Positions 12,489 through 22,489 of a stretch of 64,000 bases of DNA are shown piece after piece (positions within the stretch are counted from its first letter, which is position 1; every line of letters starts with the position of its first letter). Below the pieces are notes generated by a model. The model saw only the letters and a program-made list of their open reading frames with translations. It ran no database searches and was not told where the DNA came from. The stretch comes from Adiantum capillus-veneris (taxonomy: Eukaryota > Streptophyta > Polypodiopsida > Polypodiales > Pteridaceae), in assembly GCA_014529385.2 (NCBI GenBank), contig CM043942.1, forward strand, positions 48,466,244 through 48,530,243, read 5' to 3'. The translations under genes and the position numbers were made by a program.

Positions 12489-13284
12489 TTGGTTTACACA
12501 TCTCTTTCTCGATTCAAGGATCCCGTTAATCTTCACATCCTCAAACCAATACTTGCAAACCAAATCAAAGTTGATGCAATCGTGCTCACTGAGTTGAGAG
12601 GACTAAAAAAAACGCCAGAATGGGAAACACTTGATCTCCTTGCTTCCCACTTCCAAGAGACACACTACATCATTCAATCCCTAAATGTTGGTCTCCATCC
12701 AGAGCATCTTCACCAAATTAAAAGTGATCCAAATTTAATGATGTCAGACATTCTATGCCTCCAAGAAACAAGACAAAACACTTTATTTAAACCACTTTGC
12801 ACCAGATTTCAACCACATTCATTATTACAACAAATTTGGTATGTCAATCTTTCACAAGGACCATGTCATTGTTCACTCCACAAAGAAACTATCAGCCCTT
12901 GGAATTGAAGTCATTGAAGCTTTCATTTCTATACACGGAGAACTTTTGCTCCATGTAGTCTCAGTTTACAAATCACCAAAAATTCCATTGGATTCCTTGC
13001 TACTAATACTAAAGAGTGTGATCCATGCAGCTGCCGACATTGAAGCAAGCATCATCATTGGCAACTTCAACATTGACAACAACCTCAAAAATACTCACTA
13101 TGAACACTTGGAAAGGGAACTACACTCTCATGGATACAAACAACAAATCCATGATGTGACCACAGTGTACAACTCGAAGCTCGATCACATTTGGCCAAAA
13201 ACTCTTATGCCATCCACAGTATCAGGAACGAGATTTTTCTTTTGGTCAGATCACTCTTCTATACATCTTTTGCTCCCAAAGTAA
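12489..13284 (+). pseudogene. Helicase end fused to EEP nuclease domain
   Basis: One open frame (12,489-12,908) begins with the helicase C-terminal motif YTSLSRFKDPVNLHIL. It continues without a break into the start of an endonuclease/exonuclease/phosphatase domain (LNVGLHPEHLHQIKSDPNL, then SDILCLQET with the catalytic Glu). After a frameshift the second frame (12,841-13,284) carries IIIGNFNID, LDHIW and the terminal WSDHSSIHL, the usual GDFN and SDH motifs of APE-like nucleases. GDFN reads GNFN here, so a catalytic Asp may be lost. The fusion seen inside a single frame is direct evidence that this is a Helentron/Helitron2-type transposase. Confidence 0.8.
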
Positions 13285-13689
13285 AACCCCTCTCCCTCCC
13301 ATTAAACAAAAGCAAAAACACATGAAACTACAACATTCACTTCCTTTGCCAAGCTTTTTCCAGATGTATACACAAGCGCAAGATATTTTAACATTTGATA
13401 TTCCTCTTTATCACTTGCGAATCTTGTCTTGTTGTCTTGATTTCATATATGCACGCCTCATGAAATTTTCACTCTTTTCAATAATTGTAGAGCTTGGGCT
13501 AAACACAATTGAGTATGAAATATGCTTTTTTGAAACTCAGTGAGAAAGAAGAGCAACTCTACTTACATTTGAGACAGAGAGTGCCGATTTAGTACGAGAG
13601 TTTTTTGTTCATCCATCAAGGGCAGGCCTCGTGATTTTATCACTTGTTTAAATACAAAACATTTAATCTAAAGTGCAAAAGTGAAGGAG
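13285..13689. other. Possible Helitron 3' tail, no gene
   Basis: AT-rich sequence after the nuclease. Short broken frames (for example LSEKEEQLYLHLRQR near 13,540-13,585) could be remnants of a longer C-terminus. No transposon terminus was identified. Confidence 0.35.
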
Positions 13690-14751
13690 TAAGACTTGTA
13701 TACTAGGGCACTTATGGGACGGTGACAACAAGAGTTGGAAAACCATTGACCGTCTAGTTACCCACTACCAACTAAATAGCTTGGAGGTCTTGCTGGTCCA
13801 CAAAGTGAGGAAAGAGCTTGACAATATAGTGACGCCTATCTGTGATTCGGAGTTAAACGGGAATGCCTGGAAATGGCCCAGAAGAAGTCTCTTCTGGAAA
13901 CCCCATGCTAAAGACATCTATCAGACAATGATACATAAGAAGAATTGGTCTAGCCCCATTAACAAGATATGGAAAAAACAATGGCCGGATGAAAGGTGGG
14001 AGCAAGTAATGGAGAACATCTGGAAGCCAAAGGTTCCGCAGCACATGAAGGTATTTTTGTGGAAGGTAATCTAGGGTGCTCTACCGACGGGGGTGAAGAT
14101 TCAGGAAAGAGGGATTGGGTCAGATCGATGCTTGGGATGCAGGTTGGCTAATGAATATCTGGCTCACCTCTCATGGATTGCCCAACTATCAAAGGCCTCG
14201 TAGGGAAAATATGTAAGTGGTTCCAAAGAACATGGAAAATTAGTTTTTACAAGACTGATCTCTTCCTTGGAGGGAAGAATTCGAGTGATCGTAACATCCT
14301 CATCAGCACTCAAATCGTCAGATACGTCTTCTTACATAATGTATGGCAGACAAGGAACCGCCGTGCGTTTGAAGGAGGTCTTGAAGTGGCAAGCTTCGCA
14401 AAAATTATACAAGAAAGCAAAGTGCTAATATGGACGCTCGCATGCAAGCAACACTCGGAGGATTGGTCTAGGACTACTTGGGCTTTGTTGACAGTAGAGG
14501 GCACGCCTAGGACGGGGGAAAATCTTGGCTATCGGTAATTAAAAGATCTCAAAAGAACATCATAAGGGACCCTTTGTATCAAGGATAAGGGGGCGAGTTG
14601 GGTGGGATGGCTGCCCTGATAGCCGTTGTAATTATGATCCCTGGATGATGTCATGGCTTAACACGAGCATGACAAGACCTTGTAATTATTTGGGTTGATA
14701 AATAGAATTCACTCACAATTGTGAGTTTTGCTATTAAAAAAAAAAAAAAAG
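13690..14751 (+). mobile_element. LINE 3' end with zf-RVT domain and poly(A)
   Basis: Broken frames encode the C-terminal part of a plant L1-type retrotransposon protein. First comes LWDGDNKSW, then the zf-RVT region: SLFWKP...IYQTMIHKK, NKIWKKQWP, IWKPKVPQHMKVFLWK, LPTGVKIQERGI, CLGCRLANEYLAHL. A tail with VWQTRNRRAFEGG follows. A stop interrupts after FLWKVI (about 14,072). The copy ends in an A15 run at 14,737-14,751 after a short 3' untranslated part, as expected from target-primed reverse transcription. The reverse transcriptase and endonuclease are absent, which suggests 5' truncation. I could not find a matching target-site duplication. Confidence 0.8.
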
Positions 14752-15141
14752 GGACTTGTGGAATGACCTCCTTTTGACAATGAAAAAAAAGATTTACTTT
14801 CTTTCTTTTGCCAAAATACTTTTCGCTCTACATAAAATATGTCTCATACAAAAAAGTTAAATTGGAGGGGAATTTTACTCAATGCAGATTTGACTTTTGA
14901 ATTTGAAGATATATTAGGATTATTATTTTCAAGGGGATTTTTTCAAGATCAATATTGATATTATTTTAATAAATTCTATAATTTTGTATTTTAAAATTTT
15001 GAAAATTACTCTAAAGAGACACTCATATACTCTTTCTTAAAGTTCTAGAAAAATTGACATCTCCACAAGTCACGAGGAAACGTGCTATCCCGTCCCCTCT
15101 CCCACCAAGTTGTTGATTTTTTGCGATGATTGTGTACGCAC

Positions 15142-15183
<42 letters not shown>

Positions 15184-15211
15184 TTAAGGAAAACTCAAAA
15201 TTTGAGTATCT
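14752..15211. repeat. Local duplication, copy A left part
   Basis: This AT-rich stretch is clearly similar to 22,490-22,905: the order TTTTGACAATGAAAA, ACTCAATGCA, AATATTGATATTATTTT, AATTACTCTAAAGAG, TCTTTCTTAAAGTTCT and GTTGTTGATT is shared. It includes a (GA)n tract at about 15,145-15,180 and ends exactly where the Copia element begins. The second half of this copy resumes after the Copia, at 20,814. Confidence 0.8.
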
Positions 15212-15369
15212 TGTTAAGTATGGAGCCAGATTTACCCTTGTAATTTTCTGCGGTAAAAGCGCACATTTGTAAGGCCCCCATTATGAGGAGAAGCCATCGT
15301 GCGTGAAGGAAAATCACTCACCGGAAACCAAAATTTTCACGGACAAGAATCAGGGGCAACTTTAAAGGC

Positions 15370-15401
15370 CTCGGGGGCGGAGGCCCCCGAGACTTTTTTT
15401 T
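15370..15401 (+). promoter_or_regulatory. GC hairpin followed by T8 in LTR U3
   Basis: Arms CTCGGGGGC (15,370-15,378) and GCCCCCGAG (15,383-15,391) pair perfectly over nine bases with a four-base loop, and eight T residues follow at 15,394-15,401. The same structure is in the 3' LTR at 20,186-20,217. Upstream of the TATA box it would not be in the genomic RNA start but would be in U3 at the RNA 3' end, where it might affect 3' end formation. The role is inferred. Confidence 0.5.
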
Positions 15402-15696
15402 CACCGGAATATTCTTTTTCGTCGGAATATTATGGCCGGACGGCGGCCGAAAAGTGGTCTAAAAACAACCGGTCGGTTGGCCGGTGGCCGGTAGTCAATG
15501 GCCGATGGCCGGTGGTCGGAAGTCAATGGCCGGTGGCCGGTGGCCGAATTCAATGGCCGGTGGCCGAATTCAAAAGCGGACTTGTCTTCTCAAGGGCGGC
15601 CACACATGGGCGGATTGGAGGGTCCGATTTGGACTTATTCGCACAAGGGCGGCTACACATGGCTGTCTCTCATAAGAGAGGGCAGCCCTTTTGGCC

Positions 15697-15704
15697 TATA
15701 AAAG
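15697..15704 (+). promoter_or_regulatory. Copia LTR TATA box
   Basis: TATAAAAG within GGCCTATAAAAGGAGGCC. Transcription would begin about 30 bases downstream, near 15,730. The matching box in the 3' LTR is at 20,493-20,500. Confidence 0.75.
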
Positions 15705-16014
15705 GAGGCCATTTCTACACACATTTCATAGTGTGAAGTTGATGCAACAAGGTGAGTGTGAGGTGGTGAGAGTGAAGCAAGGCGGGAGCTCCATTAAGGG
15801 TATAATCCCTTTGTAAACTACTTTTTGTTTTGAAGTACCAAAGCCATTGAGTGGCTGCTTTCCCGTGGACGTAGCCCACATTGGGTGAACCACGTATATC
15901 GTGTGTACTCTCTCTCTCTCTCTCTACACTATAATCTCGTGTATATAAATTTGTCTCTCTCCATTAAGTAATCTACTCAATTATCTATTTAGCTACGTCT
16001 TATTTCCTAACAAC

Positions 16015-16026
16015 TGGTATCAGAGC
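16015..16026 (+). other. Primer binding site, initiator tRNA-Met
   Basis: TGGTATCAGAGC, two bases after the 5' LTR, is the standard complement of the plant initiator tRNA-Met 3' end used by Copia elements for minus-strand priming. Confidence 0.95.
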
Positions 16027-16085
16027 AAGGTTTGCTCGTAGCTAAATTATCTCAAGGAAAGGATTCCTTGAATTGAGTGGGAGTT

Positions 16086-19000
16086 ATGGCGGAGGAGGGG
16101 AAGCTCAAGATTGAGAAGTTCAACGGCAAAAACTACCAACATTGGAAGATGCAGATTGAAGACTATCTCTACCAGAAGGACCTCTATTTGCCACTAGGCG
16201 GTCTTGCGAAGAAGCCCGCAACAATGGCAGATGAAGCATGGATTGTCCTTGATCGAAAGGCACTGGGAACAATCCGGTTAAGCTTGGCGTCAACGGTGGC
16301 CTTCAATGTTTCGGAGATGAAGACCACGGAGGACTTGATGAAGTCACTTGACGACTTCTACGAGAAACCATCGGCATCCAATAAGGTATTTCTTATGAAG
16401 CGCTTGTTCAATCTAAAGATGGCAGAGAATGGTTCAGTTGCAGAACACCTAAATGACTTTAACACAAACATAAGTCAACTTCGATCAGTGAAAATCAATT
16501 TCGATGACGAAGTGCGAGCTCTCCTTATACTATCATCTCTACCGGATAGTTGGGACAGCCTTGTGATGGCTGTAAGTAATTCTATCTCTGGCACAAATAC
16601 TCTTAAGTTTGATGATGTTGTGGGTGTTCTTCTAAGCGAGGAAATGCGAAGGAGAAGCACAGGAGAATCATCAAGTGCTGCACTATCAGTGGAAACAAGA
16701 GGAAGGCCTAAGGAGAGGTTCAAAAACCAAAAGGGTCGTGATCGCTCAAGACGGAGCAAATCACGAACAAAGTCAGTTCTTGAATGTTGGAACTGCGGCA
16801 AGAAGGGCCACGTCAAGAAGGATTGCTGGTCCAAGAAGAAGAAGGAGACAGAGTCTCAAGACAACAAGCCAACATCGGAGGCCAATGTGGCAGGTAAAGT
16901 AGAGCAAGATGCTCTAATTCTCTCATTAGACAATGTGTCTAATTCCTGGATAGTAGATTCCGGGGCTTCATTCCATGCGACACCACACAAGCAACATTTC
17001 CAAGACTACACCAAAGGTAATTTTGGGTATGTATACTTGGGAGATGATGAAGCTTGTGAGATTGTCGGCAAAGGTACAGTTTCTATCAAAACTGCTAACG
17101 GAAATGAATGGAAGCTTAAAGATGTTAGGCATGTTCCTTCTCTTCGCAAAAATTTGATCTCTACAGGACAATTGGACGATGAAGGTCACAACATTGCATT
17201 CGGAAACAAACGGTGGAAGATCTCAAAGGGATCTTTGGTGGTTGCCAAGGGTGAAAAAGTCAGTACACTTTACTTGTGTGCTGTTAGCACGCAACCTTCA
17301 GCTTGTGCAGCAACTACAGAAGTTGACAGTGCGGTGTGGCACTACCGACTTGGGCATATGAGTGCCAAAGGAATGCAAATCCTTCAAACAAAGAAGCTTC
17401 TACCAGGTTTGAAAGAAGTGGACTTAGAGTTCTGTGAAGATTGTGTTTATGGTAAACAAAAGAGGGTAAAATTTCAAAAATCAGGAAATGAAAGAAAAAA
17501 TAAAAAACTTGAGTTGGTTCATTCTGATGTTTGGGGTCCTGCAAGTACACCATCACTTGGTGGCTCATTGTACTATGTAACATTCATAGACGATGCGACT
17601 AGAAAAACCTGGGTTTATGTCATGAAGAATAAATCCGATGTATTTTCCATATTTCAAAGGTGGAAAGCCTTTGTGGAGAATGAAACAGGTACCAAGGTTA
17701 AATGCCTCAGATCCGACAATGGAGGTGAATATTGCAGCCAAGCTTTTGAAAGCTTTTGTGCTAGCAATGGAATTCGGAGGCAAAGGACAACCCCAAGGAC
17801 ACCTCAACAAAATGGGATTTCGGAAAGGATGAACAGGACAATTATGGAACGAGCACGAAGCATGCGGCTACATGCAGGCCTACCGCTTGAACTTTGGGCG
17901 GAAGCTGTAAGTACGTCTGTGTACTTAATCAATCGGTCACCCTCAACGGCATTGGATGGGGGAGTTCCAGAAGAGGCATGGACAGGTAAACCGGTGAATT
18001 ATGCTTTTCTCAAAGTGTTTGGGTGTGAGGCTTTCATGCACATAGATAGAAGCCTAAGATCAAAGTTAGATGCAAAGTCCAAAAAGTGTTTCTTCATTGG
18101 CTATGGAGAAGGAGACTTTGGGTATCGCCTATGGAATCCTGAAGATGGTAAAATCTTAAGGAGTAGGGATGTAATTTTTAATGAACAAAATATGTACAAA
18201 GATTACTTGGAAAGAAAACAAACAAAAGAAACAGGTGATGAGTACATGGAGCTTGAGGACGGTGAAGACTCAAGGACTGCAAACGGTGACAATGTGCAAC
18301 AACATCAACCAAATGAGGAGCCTCAACCTATTCCCCGAAGATCTACAAGAGCAAGTAGACCTCCAGAAAGGTTTGTTCCTTCCTTCAACCATCTCTTGAT
18401 CTCAGATTCTGGAGAGCCGGAATCATATGAAGAAGCTATGCAACATGAATCCAAAGAAGAATGGACGAAGAGCATGCAAGTGGAGATGGACTCACTACAT
18501 CAGAACCAAACATGGGAGTTGGTTGAGTTGCCTAAAGGTAAGCGGGCACTTCAAAACAAATGGGTGTACAAGATAAAGGAAGAAGAAGGTGGGAAGAAAA
18601 GGTACAAATCTAGGCTTGTGGAAAAAGGTTTTTCTCAAAAGAAAGGTATTGACTTCAATGAAATATTTTCTCCTGTTGTAAAAATGAACTCAATTAGGCT
18701 TGTCTTAAGCCTTGTGGCTGCTCATGATCTAAATCTCGAGCAAATGGATGTAAATACGGCATTCCCTCACGGTGACTTAGAGGAGGAAATCTACATGCTT
18801 CAACCAAAGGGGTATGAAGTAAAAGGTAAGGAGAAAATGGTTTGCAGATTAAAGAAGAGCTTGTATGGTTTAAAGCAAGCATCAAGACAATGGTACTTGA
18901 AGTTTGATCGATGGATGTTGGATCATGGATTCACAAGATGCAACTCGGATCACTGCGTCTACACGAAGAATTTGGGAGATGGGAAATTCATCATCCTAAT

Positions 19001-19967
19001 GTTGTATGTTGATGACATGTTGATTGCAAGTGCTAACATGCAGGACATCAAAGACCTAAAAGAGGAGCTGTCCAAATCTTTTTCAATGAAAGATTTAGGT
19101 GCTGCAAAGAGGATACTTGGTATGAAAATATCAAGGGACAGGACGAAGAAGACAATAAAGCTATCTCAAGAAGATTACATCAAGAAGGTACTAGAAAGGT
19201 TTGCAATGCAAAATGCAAAACCAGTTTCTACACCTTTGGCTGGTCATTTTAAACTAACGAAGGATATGTGTCCAAAGACACAAGAGGAGATAGCCTATAT
19301 GTCTAAAGTTCCATATGCTGCAGCGGTAGGTTCTCTAATGTATGCTATGGTCTGGACAAGGCCAGACATTGCACATGCAGTGGGAGTTGTGAGTAGGTTC
19401 ATGGACAACCCAGGTAAAGAGCATTGGCAAGCTGTGAAGTGGATACTTAGGTATCTAAAAGGGACAACAACAAATGCTTTGTATTTTGGAGGAACTGATA
19501 TTTTTCTAGAAGGGTATGCTGATGCAGATATGGCAGGTGACAAAGATACTCGAAGGAGCACTACTGGCTATGTGTTCACGGTTGGAGGCACAGTAGTAAG
19601 CTGGGCTTCAAAGCTGCAGAAAGTGGTTTCACTTTCTACCACGGAAGCAGAGTATGTAGCAATGACGGAGGCAAGCAAAGAAATTTTGTGGCTTCACAGA
19701 TTCTTAGAAGAGCTTGGATTCAAACAAGACAATTGTGTCTTGTACAGTGATAGCCAAAGCGCTATCCATCTTGCGAAGAACTCAGCCTTTCATTCAAGGA
19801 CAAAGCACATTGAGGTGAGATATCACTTCATACGCACTCTTTTGGAAGAGGGACAACTAAAGCTAGGAAAGGTGCATACAAGTGAAAATCCTGCAGACAT
19901 GTTTACAAAGGTGGTCAACAAGGAGAAGTTGAGCTTTTGCTCATCTTCAATCGGCATTCAAGGATAA
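16086..19967 (+). CDS. Copia gag-pol polyprotein, intact
   Basis: The ATG at 16,086 (MAEEGKLKIEKF) is the first in this frame and lies 60 bases after the primer site. The product has 1293 residues. Order: gag with the UBN2-type fold; zinc knuckle CWNCGKKGHVKKDC near 234; aspartic protease DSGASFHAT near 290; GAG-pre-integrase HxxxGHMS near 420; integrase with D in HSDVWGP, D in SDNGGEY and E in NGISERMNR (about 480-580); reverse transcriptase with YVDDMLIA near 975; RNase H with ADADMAGDKDTRRSTTGY near 1145 and SDSQSAIHLAKN near 1220. Gag packages RNA, the protease cuts the polyprotein, and RT/RNase H and integrase copy and insert the element. No stop or frameshift is visible. One oddity is TAFPHGD in RT where TAFLHGD is usual. 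Confidence 0.95.
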   Translation: MAEEGKLKIEKFNGKNYQHWKMQIEDYLYQKDLYLPLGGLAKKPATMADEAWIVLDRKALGTIRLSLASTVAFNVSEMKTTEDLMKSLDDFYEKPSASNKVFLMKRLFNLKMAENGSVAEHLNDFNTNISQLRSVKINFDDEVRALLILSSLPDSWDSLVMAVSNSISGTNTLKFDDVVGVLLSEEMRRRSTGESSSAALSVETRGRPKERFKNQKGRDRSRRSKSRTKSVLECWNCGKKGHVKKDCWSKKKKETESQDNKPTSEANVAGKVEQDALILSLDNVSNSWIVDSGASFHATPHKQHFQDYTKGNFGYVYLGDDEACEIVGKGTVSIKTANGNEWKLKDVRHVPSLRKNLISTGQLDDEGHNIAFGNKRWKISKGSLVVAKGEKVSTLYLCAVSTQPSACAATTEVDSAVWHYRLGHMSAKGMQILQTKKLLPGLKEVDLEFCEDCVYGKQKRVKFQKSGNERKNKKLELVHSDVWGPASTPSLGGSLYYVTFIDDATRKTWVYVMKNKSDVFSIFQRWKAFVENETGTKVKCLRSDNGGEYCSQAFESFCASNGIRRQRTTPRTPQQNGISERMNRTIMERARSMRLHAGLPLELWAEAVSTSVYLINRSPSTALDGGVPEEAWTGKPVNYAFLKVFGCEAFMHIDRSLRSKLDAKSKKCFFIGYGEGDFGYRLWNPEDGKILRSRDVIFNEQNMYKDYLERKQTKETGDEYMELEDGEDSRTANGDNVQQHQPNEEPQPIPRRSTRASRPPERFVPSFNHLLISDSGEPESYEEAMQHESKEEWTKSMQVEMDSLHQNQTWELVELPKGKRALQNKWVYKIKEEEGGKKRYKSRLVEKGFSQKKGIDFNEIFSPVVKMNSIRLVLSLVAAHDLNLEQMDVNTAFPHGDLEEEIYMLQPKGYEVKGKEKMVCRLKKSLYGLKQASRQWYLKFDRWMLDHGFTRCNSDHCVYTKNLGDGKFIILMLYVDDMLIASANMQDIKDLKEELSKSFSMKDLGAAKRILGMKISRDRTKKTIKLSQEDYIKKVLERFAMQNAKPVSTPLAGHFKLTKDMCPKTQEEIAYMSKVPYAAAVGSLMYAMVWTRPDIAHAVGVVSRFMDNPGKEHWQAVKWILRYLKGTTTNALYFGGTDIFLEGYADADMAGDKDTRRSTTGYVFTVGGTVVSWASKLQKVVSLSTTEAEYVAMTEASKEILWLHRFLEELGFKQDNCVLYSDSQSAIHLAKNSAFHSRTKHIEVRYHFIRTLLEEGQLKLGKVHTSENPADMFTKVVNKEKLSFCSSSIGIQG

Positions 19968-20016
19968 AAAGCCAGAATGGAAAGCAGTCACAGGTTTGGT
20001 TTGGAGATCAGTCTCC

Positions 20017-20027
20017 AAGTGGGCGAT
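20017..20027 (+). other. Copia polypurine tract
   Basis: AAGTGGGCGAT lies directly before the 3' LTR, matching the AAGTGGGAGATTG context usual for plant Copia plus-strand priming, with one pyrimidine inside the purines. Confidence 0.8.
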
Positions 20028-20808
20028 TGTTAAGTATGGAGCCTGATTTACCCTTGTAATTTTCTGCGGTAAAAGCGCACATTTGTAAGGCCCCCATTAT
20101 GAGGAGAAGCCATCGTGCGTGAAGGAAAATCACTCACCGGAAACCAAAATTTTCACGGACAAGAATCAGGGGCAACTTTAAAGGCCTCGGGGGCGGAGGC
20201 CCCCGAGACTTTTTTTTCACCGGAATATTCTTTTTCGTCGGAATATTATGGCCGGACGGCGGCCGAAAAGTGGTCTAAAAACAACCGGTCGGTTGGCCGG
20301 TGGCCGGTAGTCAATGGCCGATGGCCGGTGGTCGGAAGTCAATGGCCGGTGGCCGGTGGCCGAATTCAAAAGCGGACTTGTCTTCTCAAGGGCGGCCACA
20401 CATGGGCAGATTGGAGGGTCCGATTTGGACTTATTCGCACAAGGGCGGCTACACATGGCTGTCTCTCATAAGAGAGGGCAGCCCTTTTGGCCTATAAAAG
20501 GAGGCCATTTCTACACACATTTCATAGTGTGAAGTTGATGCAACAAGGTGAGTGTGAGGTGGTGAGAGTGAAGCAAGGCGGGAGCTCCATTAAGGGTATA
20601 ATCCCTTTGTAAACTACTTCTTGTTTTGAAGTACCAAAGCCATTGAGTGGCTGCTTTCCCGTGGACGTAGCCCACATTGGGTGAACCACGTATATCGTGT
20701 GTACTCTCTCTCTCTCTCTCTACACTATAATCTCGTGTATATAAATTTGTCTCTCTCCATTAAGTAATCTACTCAATTATCTATTTAGCTACGTCTTATT
20801 TCCTAACA
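20028..20808 (+). repeat. Copia 3' LTR (781 bp)
   Basis: Same ends as the 5' LTR. I find three substitutions between them by eye (GCCAG versus GCCTG near the start, GGGCGG versus GGGCAG, ACTTTTTG versus ACTTCTTG) and one missing 20-base unit. The CT microsatellite has the same length in both. Confidence 0.95.
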
Positions 20809-20813
20809 TATCT

Positions 20814-20890
20814 TTCTATGAATAGAGGGGGGGTTCGCTTGCTTATCGTAAAGTTAAGCCAACCACATGCCAACTCCAAATGTAGTTCAC

Positions 20891-20950
<60 letters not shown>

Positions 20951-21052
20951 AGAGGGCATCAATCAATGAGAAGAAGAGAGTAGATAGAGGTTGTGTGTGT
21001 TAAAAGAGAGAGCCAATCAACAAGAAGAAAAGAGCAAAGAGACGTTGTGTGT

Positions 21053-21122
<70 letters not shown>

Positions 21123-21190
21123 GAGAGAGAGAGAGAGAGAGAGAAGGGAGGGGGGGAGAGAGAGCCACTGATCAATGAAAAGAAATAGGA

Positions 21191-21246
<56 letters not shown>

Positions 21247-21310
21247 ATAGAGGCGTTGATTTTCAACAACTACTCACATTAAAATATCCTCAGTTTTTAG
21301 TAAAAGATAG

Positions 21311-21342
<32 letters not shown>

Positions 21343-21466
21343 GATGAAGAAGAAAAAGAAGATTAGTTCTACCTCCAATAAATTTTGAACTCTAAATCTG
21401 TTTCTTAGAAGAGAATTTGGATAACCAATCTACTACATGTAGGCAACAAAAAGGAAATTTTAATTG

Positions 21467-21508
<42 letters not shown>

Positions 21509-21566
21509 AAACACTTATTCGTATTATTTGAAAAATCTCTGAGAATTCACCCACGGGGGAGAGAGG

Positions 21567-21604
<38 letters not shown>

Positions 21605-21758
21605 AGAGGGTATTAATCAATGAGAAGAAGAGAGTAGATAGAGGTTGTATGTGTTAAAAGAGAGAGCCAATCAACGAAAAGAAGAGAGCAAAGAGACATG
21701 TGTGATATATATTATATATATATATATATAGAGCCACTGATCAATGAAAAGAAATAGG

Positions 21759-21807
<49 letters not shown>

Positions 21808-21862
21808 ATAGAGATGTTGATTTTCAACTACTCACAACAAAGTATCTTCAGTTTTCAGTAAA

Positions 21863-21905
<43 letters not shown>

Positions 21906-22109
21906 GAGGATGAAGAAGAAAAAGAAGATTAGTTCTACCTCCAATAAATCTTGAACTCTGAATCTGTTTCTTAGAAGGGAATTTGGATGAAGAAGAAAAA
22001 GAAGATTAGTTCTACCTCCAATAAATTTTGAACTCTGAATCTGTTTCTTAGAAGGGAATTTGGATGACCAATCTACTACATGTAGGTAATAAAAAGGGAA
22101 TTTTAACTG

Positions 22110-22173
<64 letters not shown>

Positions 22174-22260
22174 AAAGGCTTATTCGTATTATTTGAAAAA
22201 TCTCTGAGAATACTTTGATGATGATGAATTTGAGAGAACTAGATCAACAAATTGGAAATG
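20814..22260. repeat. Microsatellite-rich duplicated block
   Basis: The first 80 bases continue local duplication copy A. The rest consists of two diverged copies of a segment: (GA)n, ATCAGAGGG, ATCAATGAGAAGAAGAGAG, AGATAGAGGTTGT, AGAGAGCCAATCAAC, a (TA)n tract, GAGCCACTGATCAATGAAAAG, (GA)n, ATCATAGAG, GATGAAGAAGAAAAAGAAG. They start near 20,896 and 21,572. The second copy contains a further tandem copy of the GATGAAGAAGAAAAAGAAGA piece near 21,987. The (TA)n tract at about 21,056-21,115 is much shorter in the second copy (about 21,706-21,730). Open frames here are repeat translations. Confidence 0.85.
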
Positions 22261-22489
22261 TGAGAAACATGTACAACTAGCTACATGCACAAATTAAAAA
22301 ACCAAAAACTACCAAAGCCTCTCCTAAAGATAGTAAAATTTTCCATGGTAAGCTAAATGGAGAGAGAATGACAACAGCTTTGAAAGGTAGGCCTTTCCAC
22401 CAAAACCACACTTTGCAATCCATATATATGCACACACACACACACATATACATATATACACGCGAAGAGTAAGATTGTATGAATGAAAA

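Larger units (their letters stand above)
6661..13284 (+). mobile_element. Helentron-like Helitron, decayed
   Basis: Successive plus-strand frames encode parts of a rolling-circle transposase: RPA-like OB and zinc segments, an OTU-like segment, a Cys-rich linker, a HUH replication initiator, a Pif1-type SF1 helicase and an EEP nuclease. Canonical plant Helitrons carry Rep-helicase and separate RPA genes but no nuclease. A helicase with an EEP nuclease at its C-terminus is the mark of the Helentron/Helitron2 group, best known from animals, fungi and oomycetes. The protein is interrupted by at least three in-frame stops and at least two frameshifts, so this copy cannot move itself. I found neither a convincing terminal hairpin with CTRR nor the asymmetric inverted repeats of Helentrons, so the ends given are those of the coding pieces only. 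Confidence 0.85.
15212..16012 (+). repeat. Copia 5' LTR (801 bp)
   Basis: Begins TGTTAAGTATGG and ends CCTAACA. U3 contains a GC-rich hairpin, a minisatellite of ATGGCCGGTGGCCG-like units (about 15,494-15,572) and a TATA box. U5 contains CT repeats. It is 20 bases longer than the 3' LTR because of one extra copy of a unit reading TTCAATGGCCGGTGGCCGAA. Confidence 0.95.
15207..20813 (+). mobile_element. Young Ty1/copia element with TATCT target duplication
   Basis: A complete LTR retrotransposon. The 5' LTR is 15,212-16,012 and the 3' LTR 20,028-20,808, with an initiator tRNA-Met primer site, an uninterrupted polyprotein and a polypurine tract. TATCT stands on both sides (15,207-15,211 and 20,809-20,813). 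By eye the LTRs differ by three substitutions plus one 20-base repeat unit. With commonly used plant rates of about 0.65-1.3e-8 per site per year, three changes in 781 sites would mean roughly 0.15-0.3 million years, a rough guess. Every part needed for movement appears present, so it may still be active. The polyprotein resembles the Tork/Tnt1 group. Confidence 0.95.

Noticed and set aside
13600..13700. CTAG near 13,707 as a possible Helitron CTRR end
   Set aside because: No preceding GC hairpin, and the site falls at the start of LINE coding sequence; EEP-type elements do not need CTRR.
15299..15736. 145-codon frame in the Copia LTR, repeated in the 3' LTR
   Set aside because: It lies in U3 upstream of the TATA box and depends on the GGCCGGTGG minisatellite; it is present twice only because LTRs are copies.
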